NCBI GenBank assembly: GCA_033557675.1
Contig: JAWQRM010000035.1
Location: 1-37,293 of the forward strand
Source: Coptodactyla brooksi
Lineage: Eukaryota; Arthropoda; Insecta; Coleoptera; Scarabaeidae
Direction: 5' to 3'
DNA: 37,293 nt
The translations under genes and the position numbers were made by a program. The notes below the pieces were generated by a model. That model was not told the DNA's origin. It made no database searches and was given only the letters and a program-made list of their open reading frames with translations. Position 1 is the first letter of the stretch. Each line of letters begins with the position of its first letter. Below are positions 12,801 through 24,800 of the stretch, in pieces.

Positions 12801-15800
12801 AAGTTTTTTTTATATTACTAATTAACTTCATATAAAAATGAATTACTAACAATAATTATCAAAATATTTCTCGTTCTTTGTTCTATTCAGAAAAACATTC
12901 ACCAAGATATTGTCTTGTTAAATGACTGTTATCTTTGTTAACTGATTAAACATTTAATCAGTTAAAAGCTAATAATTTTGAGATACCCAGCAATATTGTA
13001 GTCAAAACTTATGTTAGAGGCTGTTCTTATCACCACCCTATTTTTAAATATCAATGAATTAGTTTTGACCTGAACTTAGACTTTTAATAATACTAATATG
13101 TCTGAAATGACTAACAATATGTATATTTATAATTGAAACCAATCTTCATTTTGTATTTATGTGCTTACATATATTATTTGAAGTAACTGCCAGGTAACAC
13201 CGCATATTGGTCGATGTTAATAATAAAACAAATATTGACTTGATCTAAATATATAAGCGACATCAACATAATAATGCGATAATATGAAGAAATAATATGA
13301 TAATATATTGGGAAAACCATTATTAACAATTAGACAGGAATGAAAGAATGAACTTCTTTGTGTAAAGAACTGTCTTTAAGTTTTCAAACAAACTTCCAGT
13401 GCTCTTATTGCAGTATATTGAACCTGTTGCTGTATAATTGCTAGATCTTATCTCTAACAAGCACCTATTTGGATAATAGTTATGCTTTTGCCTTCGATCT
13501 TGTATTACTGCACACTAATACTGTAACCTTATTAATGTGACATCGTCAAGCCACGCCCTTGACGTTATATAGCCACGCCCACAAATACATCATTGCAGAC
13601 CAATAGAAACGAAGCAGGACATATGATGTTTGTGATAGTAATTATAAATAATTTCAATAATACTAATTAGTTTAACATACCTAATTTATAATATTTAAAT
13701 TTTTGCGTTTTGAACAGGGCGACTTAGAATTATGCGATTCGAGCGACACCAGTTTAGGTCCTCCCGACATGGAGGAGACAGGCAAGCAGGTGCTGGTCGG
13801 CGTATGCGCAATGGCCAAGAAGTCGCAGAGTAAACCGATGAAGGAAATCCTCACGCGCCTGCAAGAGTTCGAGTACATAAAAGTGATCGTGTTCCCTGAA
13901 GAGGTGATTTTACAAGTAAGACTGTAGGTAGTAGATCTATTATGTCTGGTCTGTCGGGTTTTTTTTTTATCTTTTTAGTCACGTCTTGTTCACATACATA
14001 TTTATTATCTATATATTTATAATCAGCATGGTGTTTCTACCGATCCTATCTATTACCTACGAAGACGCCGTCGGTTCGCTGCCATGTTATTTATGCTTTC
14101 CATCGTATTTTTGTTTGTTGCATTTAGAAACCGGTAGAAGAATGGCCGAGCTGCGATTGTCTCATTTCATTCCACTCGAAGGGATTTCCACTAGAGAAGG
14201 CTGTGCAGTATGCAAGCCTCCATAATCCGTATGTTATCAATAATTTGCATATGCAGTATGATATACAGGACCGGAGAAAAGTTTATTCCATACTCGAATC
14301 GGAGGGAATTGAGATTCCGAGATATGCTGTTTTAGATAGAGATAGTCCGGATCCAAAACGTACGATTTATTGCTGTTGCTACAAATTATGAGTTATTCAG
14401 TATTGTTTCATTCCCAGATCATGAACTCGTTGAATCAGAAGATCATGTAGAAGTGAACGGAGTTGTTTTTAACAAGCCATTTGTTGAAAAACCTGTTTCT
14501 GCGGAGGATCATAATATTTATATTTATTATCCAACTTCTGCAGGTGGTGGAAGTCAACGTTTATTTAGGAAGGTATGAATATCATTTGTAACAAATAGCC
14601 AATTTGAATTTGTCTTCGTGACTTTTCCACAATTTTGTCTGATTAATTTAATATTCTTTTTAGATTGGCAGTAGGAGCAGTGTTTACTCCCCAGAATCAA
14701 GAGTACGAAAGACAGGAAGTTTTATTTATGAGGACTTCATGCCTACAGATGGCACTGATGTAAAAGTAAGTGGAAATGTAATTCATTGCTTATCAAGAAG
14801 AAGTATATGAACGCAATTTTTGGCATGGGTTTTAGCTCATTCTGCCATCTCTTCAGTGATCAGTGATCTCATTTTCTTCAATTTCTTCAAATTGCTTCAA
14901 AGAGTGTACAACTTCCAGACACTACTCCTTATTGACCATATGACGGTGGCAGCAACTCATGATGGTGCACTATGCTGTTGAAATTCAACCAAAGAATGAA
15001 TTTTCACATTCATCAATCTTCACATTGACTCTTCAAGAAGCTTCCATTAAGACGATTGGGCCTTAGTTTCGACATTATATCACTCATACTTCATGACCAG
15101 ATACGAAGCTTTAGATTATATAAAGATACATATATATAGATACGAAGCGACGTTTTAGATTGTCATTGATTTCATTCAGCAACTCCGTTGTCCATTGCCC
15201 ATGTCCATTCAGTAGTGCTTTTGGTCATAATTCAACAATTTTGGAACAAATTTTGCTGCCACGTTTTATGCCCAAGACATCACCTACATCTCTGATAAGT
15301 ATTCCAGAATACGCCAAAACGCCCCTTCAATGCTTTCACAGCTTTCTTAGAAATATTTGTACCACCTGTAAACACTTGTTTTATTCATAGAAGACTTGAA
15401 AAAGTCGTCTATGCAAAACATTCCAATGCAAACAATTTTTAATCTTAAATCAATTGCAATAATGTCTTTTATCTCTTGTGACCGGTGACGCAGCATTGTT
15501 TCTGTTGTATAAGTACGGTTCACTACCAACATTTCTATTCCCAACCCAAGCTATTTATCTATTATTGTCACAACCTACCCACTCTTTTGTCCTCATTACC
15601 TAATAACCAGCAACTGTGAAGAAAACAATTTGTTTAAATGGAAAATAACACTACAATAAGTGTGTAACATTTATTTCCAATTTAAGCATATAAAACTTAT
15701 ATACTTAACAAAATAGCCCTGAAGTTTTGCACACCAGTGTACATTGCTGTATAGCTGCTGCAGAGAGAGCAACAATGGTTAAACGTATTTGACAAACTTG

Positions 15801-18800
15801 ATAAGTCAGCAATGTTGACAATGCATATATTACATGACTAACTTCATTCCCGTTTCTCCACTGGCATAATTTAAATTTGGTTGAAAACTGTAAATGTAAT
15901 AAATGATGAAGGAAGGTGAGTACATGATGCTAATGAATCAGGAAATAAGATATGTGGTGGTACGTGAAAACATCATAGCATTTATTAAGAAACAGAGACT
16001 TAGATGGATTGGACAAATGATTAGAAGAAATCCGGATGAAATCATAAGAAAATTACATGACTGAAGGCTGACAGAAAACAGACCTTGAGGCAGACCGAAG
16101 ACTAGATGGAAAGACCAGGTACATAATGGTATCAGATCTCTCGCGATACAAGACTGGAGGAGATTGCTTAGAGACAAAGGAGATCGGAGAAGAAAAATTG
16201 AAGAATTTGATAGCAGTCGCACATGACACAGGAGAAACGAAATGAAAACTGGATTGATCCGCCATAAAAAGATCAGATGAGCTTTGTAAAGGAGCAGCTC
16301 TCATTCCTATTGAAATGTACAGCCTTATTATTGCCAATATAATTTACTGTACTATTAAATCCTGATAAATATATATTTGTATGGCAAAAATCTCAACAAT
16401 ATAATAAATTCAAAGTTACGAAAATATTGCAGTGTGAAATTTTGCCAGTACAAACATGTACCATTTGCTTTTACATCTGGTACGGTACGTGTACCAGCAG
16501 TCTTTTATAAAATAAAAAATGTTTTAAACTCAATGTAATTCATTTATTATTTCAATAAGAATAAAACAACTTCATATAAGAATAACAGAATCATTAAACC
16601 AAATCAACTTATGAACGATATGGTGCAAAACATAACTTGCACAACGGGATTTTGGATTCTTGGCAGATTGTTTTGACCCCGGTTTCCTTATGTTTCTTAG
16701 TGCAATGTCAGCTGGTTTTGCCTTCTGTAGCTAAATGTTTAGAACTGGATGGTTTATTTGATATCTGGCCCGGTTTTGATGACTTCCGAACTGCCATTGT
16801 CTTCAAACCTTTCTGAATTAATTCTGCTAATTTCACCAAAAATGATTTTATTACGCAAGCATTTACACAAGCCATCATCAATACTTGATAAAAAAAATTT
16901 TCCATCATTTAAAGGACTTACGTGTCATATTTGTACAGCATACTCATTTGATCTGCCAAATCCTCAGCTCCCATAATATCATAATAAAACTTAATTATCA
17001 TTGAACATGGTACTTTACATTTTCTCCCATTTTTCATTGTTCTAGGAACAGTTGTCATTTCATGTGTGACAGGTACTTAAAAACAATACATCTGTATATG
17101 TTCAAAATGTTGTCCACATTCTTGCAAGCACAAATTTATTTTTGTTTTCATGTTATTAGAAACATTTATTAACATAGCTGGTGTAGTTTCCTTGACAGCA
17201 TTAATTATAGCCTCTTGCAGCTCATCAAGGGTGTGCAGTCTATTTTTATAAATGCAGTTCTTTAAATATCCATACAAAAAGGAACCCAATGGAGTAAGAT
17301 CTGGTGAACGTGGTGGCCACAGATTTGTACTGATTAAAGCATTGCCATAAAATTCTTGTAGATAGTGTAGTGTACCAAGTGTCATATATAAACGGTAGCA
17401 CTGACCTGTTGAAGTTGCTCTATGAATGGTTGCAAAAGATGTTCATGATAATATACCGTGTTTATATTGTCTTGAAAAAAGACAGGGCCAGTTATTCGTC
17501 GCCATGACATTGCAATCCATACACCAAATTTGATTGGATGCAACTGGTTCCTGCAGGAACCATAGGGGATACCTGCTTTTAACAATGGTTTAGTGCAAAA
17601 TATCGCAATAGTTTTAAGTACTTACCTGTCTGAGCTGACAATTGTTTTAAAAGCTTTGTTGGACTCGTCTCTAATCTGACTTGAATATCATCCGCAACAT
17701 CTTGTGTAAGAATGTTAGATCTCCCACTTGATTTTTGGTAGTGGAATCAGTTTGTCAATAGTAACTATTGAATGTAAAGCAATTGTTTGGTGGGAAATTT
17801 AAGCAGGAATTAATTAAAGCAAGAGTGAAAACTGTTTTGCCACAATCCATTCTTGTCACGTTCTCCTTTTCGAAAATAATCTGCTAATAAGAACTTATCC
17901 CGTTCTTCAGTAAAGACCATATTAACCTCAAGATATAACACAGTTTGATTATGATTAATTATGGTTATTTTACATAACATACTGAAGGTAACAATTCACA
18001 CAAATGGCAGTAATGAAAAATACTGATTTTTAATCGCAAAGTAAGCGAACACTAACATGCAATTTGTATAACACAACGAATGGCAACGATGATGCTAACT
18101 TGATTATCAAAACGTGCAGTAGTGAACTTTAAGTGGTTTTATTACACTTTTATTCAAATAATGTATTAATGATTCAGAGTTATTCAAAGTCAATATCTTG
18201 TAGGTATATACAGTGGGTCCAGATTATGCTCATGCAGAAGCGAGAAAATCACCTGCCCTGGACGGTAAGGTAGAACGAGACAGAGATGGTAAAGAAATCC
18301 GATACCCCGTTATTCTGAGTAATGCGGAAAAGCTGATATCTAGAAAGGTGTGTTTGGCATTCAAACAGGCAGTGTGTGGTTTTGATCTGCTAAGGTAATT
18401 ATTAGCGAATTTTATCATACAAGAAAATAGTGGTTATTATTTATCTGTGTATACTTTATAGAGCAAATGGTAAATCGTTTGTATGTGACGTAAATGGATT
18501 TAGTTTCGTGAAAAACTCCAATAAATATTATGATGACTGTGCAAAAATCCTGGGAAATATGATATTGAGAGAATTAGCTCCGACATTACACATCCCTTGG
18601 TCCGTTCCGTTCCAACTAGACGATCCGCCGATTGTACCTACGACGTTTGGAAAAATGATGGAACTGCGATGCGTTGTGGCCGTAATAAGGCACGGTGATA
18701 GAACGCCTAAGCAAAAAATGAAAGTTGAAGTACGCCATCAGAAGTAAGTGAACAGCGATTTATTTCTTATCTTTTACCAACAAGAATTATTCGTTAAAAT

Positions 18801-21800
18801 CAGGTTCTTTGAAATTTTCGAAAAATACGATGGCTACAAACACGGTCACGTAAAGCTTAAACGTCCAAAACAACTACAAGAGATTTTAGATATAGCGCGG
18901 TCTTTACTGGCAGAGATTCAACAACACGAAGCAGATCCTGAAATTGAAGAGAAGCAAGGCAAATTGGAGCAATTAAAAAGTGTTTTAGAAATGTATTTCA
19001 TAATCAATATAAGAAAAACTAAATTTTTTCTCGGTTTAATTTTTTGTAGGTATGGCCATTTTTCTGGTATTAACAGAAAGGTGCAAATGAAGTACCAGCC
19101 GAAAGGCCGTCCGCGGGGATCAAGCTCGGATGATGGTAAAGCTAGCACTAGTAGCAGTAGCAGTGTGTCTGGTTATTTTTCTTTCTTATATTTTTTTTAA
19201 TATTTTCAAGAATGTTAACATGGCGTGTAAAAAATTGAAATTTTAAGGTTGTGTCTTATAATTCAATTTTTTTAATTAATATGAAAAAATTCAAATTCAA
19301 TTTCGCAATGGAACTTACGAATAATCATAAGCAACAATGATATTAATCTAGCTAGGTTACAATAAAGAGTAATAAACATCCTTTTTGCATACAGAAAATG
19401 ACAGCATTGGGTGTGGCTAAGTGTAGTACCAATATGGCCGCCATGCTGGACCCGAACTATTTAGAAGCTATGAGCATAATTCCTCAGGAAATATACAGGC
19501 TGTTTCTAAACTATATGTCAGAAATGCAAGGGCAGGTGGGGGGGAAATAAATAAGAAGGTTTCTTATAGCAAAGGGGGTAAGGAAATGCAGCGTTGAGGC
19601 AGTAGAGGGCGCTGTTGAGTTCGGCGGATGAGAGTGTTTCACTGTCTTGAATAAAAAAAAAGAGTGTTTCACTGTCTTGAAACATTCTAGTTTAGAAACA
19701 TTCTGTATGTAAGTGGCTTTTGACTTATTTCTGTTTATGGAATTACTCTATGAAACATCCCAGAGTATTTTAGAAACATCAACGCCACATTGAAATTTCA
19801 AAACAATAATTCTACTATTATATTACCTCAATGGTTTTTCCACATTAATGGACATATTCTAAAAGGTATTTTATAAAATGTCTAATAAAATTGAAAATTA
19901 ATTATTATTAATTATCTAATAAAATTGAAAATGAAAATTATCGAAACAAACAATCATTTCTTGATATTTAGTAAATAATAAGGCACTCTGCTGAGTGACA
20001 TACGGTTATAAATTATAAAATAAATGTTTTGTAACTTTGAATGTTATAAATTCTTAATTCAGTTATAATTCGGTACTAAGTGTTATGTCACTATCAGCAC
20101 GATAGTGACTAAAACCACACAAAATAATAAACACTTGAAATTGGAGTTCTTTATCTATAAAATCTGACAAACTGCATATCGTAAGCTTCTTGTATTCTTT
20201 TTGTTAGGTTGATTAAGCGCCGCTATCATGTTGCTTTTATTTAGGGAATTCTCAAGAAGTCATCTTTGTTTATTAGTATTTGCAGATATCTAGTAATAAT
20301 TGTAGTAAGTGCAATATATAATTTGCAATATTTAAATACTGCAAAGTACAATTGAACATTTAATTGCAGATAAGCCAACAACATTTACATGTGTCATAAT
20401 CATAAGCCACAAACAAATTGAGAGCTGAAGAAACTGTCCCTGGGGAATCCCTTATATTTTTACTGACATTATAAATATTGGAATACAATACTTTAAGAAA
20501 TATCAAAGAGATCCACTGTGACTAGTAAATTTATTTTCCATTATGGGTTATATTAGGTTGAAAAACTAATTTTCTCCATTAATATAAATATGAATTTTTT
20601 ATGAGATTTAGGAACCAGAAATTTATTAACCAGCTAAGTTAATAAAATTTAATGGGATTTACGAATGTGAAACACAAGGTGTAGTAGAAAAGTTACATAA
20701 AGTAGATATACTACCTACAAAAACGTTTTTTAACACGCCATGTAAGTCACATTAAAAGAACTCACCATCGAATTTTCTTTAGTAGACAAACCAGCGGAAC
20801 CGTCGTTGGTATTAATTTTAAAATGGGGCGGCGAATTAACCCCGGCTGGCCGCATTCAGGCGGAAGAACTCGGCAAGATCTTCCGATGCATGTATCCCGG
20901 TGGGCAAGGTAGACACTTGGCTGGTTCGTATTGCGCTTTTTCTATTTATTTTCTCAACGTTGCTGTTCTATTTTAAATCCATTGTTATATTGATTTTGCT
21001 GCCATTGTCGTGTAGTAATAGCTATTATTGCTACTTTTATAGAGTTTTATATATAGAAATCATTCTGCCAGTAGATGTGAAAAATTGTTTTTTCGATTTT
21101 TAGTTTTTTTTTTGTTTATTTGTCTTAATTGCAACAGGGGAATACGCCGGTGCTCAGGGTTTGGGCCTATTAAGATTACATTCCACGTTCCGTCATGACT
21201 TGAAGATTTATGCTTCCGATGAGGGCCGCGTACAAATGACTGCCGCAGCATTCGCGAAAGGATTGCTTGCGTTGGAAGGCGAACTAACACCTATTTTGGT
21301 CCAAATGGTGAAGAGTGCTAATACTAATGGTTTATTGGATAATGACTGTGATAGTAGCAAATATCAAAACATGTAAGAGAATTTAGAAGGAATGTTTAGA
21401 TAAAGAATGGCAAAACATTAATAGTGGCTGTGAACATAATTTTGAATTGCTTGATAATTCAAGCAATTATGTTTACAATGTCGTATACTAAATTAAAGAA
21501 ATTAAAGATGAAGAAATGTATCGTACATATCTTACTAATTAATCTTTGCCATGCTTTACATGTATATTAGGATAATCATTATTCGCATGTTGAATTACGT
21601 TATCATTAAAGTTGAAGTAAGTTAGACACACTTCTGAAGAGTTAGGACAGACCTTCAGTAGCTCAAAAGTGGAGCACTACCGTGTAAAAAGAAGGTCAAT
21701 TTATATTTCTGTTTAGAATGAAAGTAAATAATTATTTACTGTTCGACATGGTAGAAATAAAACAATATGACATATGATCTCAGAGCCCTTCACTTAACCA

Positions 21801-24800
21801 TTCAATATATCTTGTATTTAGAGCACAATAAGTACATCAGTCTTCTGTCTCTTTCTATGTTTAGCAATAGTATACAGGCGCCCTGCCAGGAATACCCACG
21901 ATCGATGTTTCCAAAACTATCAATCCAAAAATGCTGAAAATTTGGTAGTTTATTAAAATCGATGGGGCCAACTCAATTGTATTTGCAACTGTCTGCTACT
22001 CCTGGGTACACCAAAAGCCCATATGAACTTTCTTATTTTAAATGGAACATATTATGTTCCATTTAAAACAAGAATTTGTGTATTATTCAATTTTCGAATT
22101 CTCCTTAAAATTTTAATTTCAATTTATAACCACCAAATGTTCGGAATTTTTTGATGGTCGGTTTTCGAAATATCGTTCGTGGGTAGTCCTGGTAGGTCAC
22201 CCTGTATCTGTGAACGAATATTTTCTATTTCTAAAATATGCATAAGATTGTGCAAGCAACCATAAATGTTATTTTGTACAAACCAGGCGAAATGTGATGT
22301 ATGTATATATATGCAACGTACTTCAGCAAGTGACAAATATTTGTCACTCTTCAAAATAAATTGTGGATTTATAACCTTTGGTTTTGTAGCAAAGTTAATT
22401 GGTGCCACTTAACCAAACTATGAAATTGAATGCTCAAAGTAGTTTAAGTCTCTTGTAAGAGACTGAAGTCTCTTGTAAGAGACTTAAAGTGCTTTGTGTT
22501 TTGATCTTGTCTGCTTATTGAGACTAGTTGGATCCCAATCCTTTTGTCACTTGTCGTCCCCGATGATGCTAACACAGCGAAACGTGGGTTGAGCAGTTCA
22601 TTTCTCTTTTTTACTCTTCAAAATATTAAAGACTGGTTGAATACTAAAGACATGTCATTCTACTCGAACAAGTGCCTGAAGATGATTAAAATAAGTTTTC
22701 TCAAACTTCATAACCAGCCTAGATATCGACTTGTATCGAAAAGTTGAAAAATCCAATTAACGCTAATACAAAAGATGATAGAAAATATATCCACCTGACA
22801 CAAAAAAAGAATGTGTGGGTTGATATATTTTGAAATTCTTTAATTCGTCCATTTTATATCGAATTCTTTCAAAGCTTTAAATTCCATAACCAAATTTTAT
22901 GGAATATCATAAGCTTTTAATATTGAAATCCTTCTAAAAACAAAAATCCTAAAGTCAAGTTGTCAACAGTCATATGATGGGTTACGTAGTTTTATAAATA
23001 TTTTTGAACCGTGCAACCTCGTATATAAACATTTGCAAAAGTGCTATTGTATTTATTATAGGTGCAAGTCTCGTTTACACGAACTAATGCAATTAGATAG
23101 GGAATTTTCTCAAGAAGACAAGGAAAAAATTAACCCCGGAAACTCGAGCAGTATTACCGATGCTTTAGAATTCGTAAAGAACCCAGTGAAGTGTTGCAAA
23201 CACGTTCATGACTTGATCAAGTCTCTTATGGAAATTGTCCGTCAAAAGAAGGAAGATCCGAAAACTAAAGACGCCGTTTTGTATCATGCAGAGACGTGGG
23301 AGCTCATGGGCCGCCGCTGGGGAAAGATCGAGAAAGATTTCTTCACAAAAAACAAGACTTACGACATTAGTAAAATCCCCGACATTTACGACTGTATCAA
23401 GTATGATTTGCAGCATAACCAACATACGTTGCAGTTTGAACAGGCCGAGGAATTATATATAAATGCAAAATATTTAGCCGATATTGTAATCCCGCAAGAG
23501 TATGGATTGACTGTTCAGGAAAAATTGACTATCGGACAAGGAATTTGTACACCGTTGTTAAAGAAAATTAAAGCCGATCTGCAAAGGAACATCGAAGAAT
23601 CGGAAGAAAATGTGAATCGCTTAAATCCCATGTATTCACATGGCGTGTCAAGTCCGGGAAGACACGTCCGCACTAGGCTTTATTTTACAAGTGAAAGTCA
23701 TATCCACTCCTTAATAACTGTATTAAGGCATGGCGGCCTTTTAGATGTGAGTATATAATATTTAACAATTTATTGGTTGGTTCTAACAATGTTATAACTC
23801 AGACTAGTCCAAACAATATATACGATACATTGTAAAGGCTAAAATATTTAAAAATGCACTATTAAGCAATTATGAAATACTTATTAATGATTGAAAGAAT
23901 AATAAATTGCATATAAACAATAGTTTATTAATCTATTGAAATTATTGAAAGCTATGAATTTAAAATGATCTAAAAGCGATGTACATAATAATGGAAAACT
24001 TACATGATCATTTCAGATAAAAAAAGATGAGCAGTGGCGTAGGGCTATGGAATACATATCAATGGTATCTGAGTTGAATTACATGTCCCAAATAGTAATA
24101 ATGTTGTATGAAGATCCAACAAAAGATCCATCAAGCGAAGAACGATTTCATATTGAACTGCATTTTAGTCCAGGTGTAAATTGCTGCGTGCAGAAAAATT
24201 TGCCACCAGGACCTGGGTTTAGGCCACATTCTAGAAATGAATCTGTTGCTAGCAAAAATAATGTAAGTAGCCTGAAACAGCATACTAATGCAGAAATTTA
24301 CTGAAATATTAGAAATGAATTCAAATGATGTATTTTATATATCATATTGATTAAGACATTTTTTACAGAGTTCTACAAACACTTCGGACACTGCGACACC
24401 AGATGACTCCAAAAGTCATTGCTCACCGAGAATTGAGGAGGAAAGTGAGATTAACACAGATGAAGATAGATGCAATTCCTTACGGATGCAAGAATCTGCA
24501 ACCAGCCTCATGTCTTCAGATGTGTTAGACCATCAGTATTCTAAACATAAGACCAGTGATCCAATACCAATAGGGTCAGAGTTTTGTATTTAATTGTCTA
24601 CTTAATACTAAAGTAACACTAAAAAACATTCACATTGTTCTAGGCAGGATTCTAACTTACAACCTTCTGCTTCCTTGGCAGGCGCCATAACCACTGAGCT
24701 ATATGAGAGTCCCTCCTACTCTTCAGAAAATCAGCCCCTTGTTTCTCCCATTGGCAAAATCTGAACAACTGCACTTGTGCAGTTGTTTGGGGTTTTCTAA

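Larger units (their letters stand above)
12230..13717. other. Intron between exon 1b and exon 2
   Basis: Non-coding. It contains a perfect hairpin (12938-12965) and, close to exon 2, two identical GC-box-like motifs (13549-13580), both listed separately. Confidence 0.7.
19136..20782. other. Intron 9
   Basis: Mostly non-coding. It holds a small exon-like open frame (19398-19550, listed), short direct duplications (19631-19680; TCTAATAAAATTGAAAAT at 19881-19898 and 19915-19932) and a hairpin with 9-bp arms (GTCACTATC / GATAGTGAC, 20087-20109). Confidence 0.6.

Noticed and set aside
15938..16337. Two overlapping 94-codon open frames on the - strand
   Set aside because: They are shadows of the LINE-tail fragment read on the + strand, whose motifs are recognisable.
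22124..22408. 94-codon - strand open frame
   Set aside because: It overlaps the terminal repeat of the MITE and shows no recognisable domain.
24640..24722. A functional tRNA gene
   Set aside because: A and B boxes are present, but acceptor and anticodon arms do not pair convincingly and related heads occur elsewhere as repeats.
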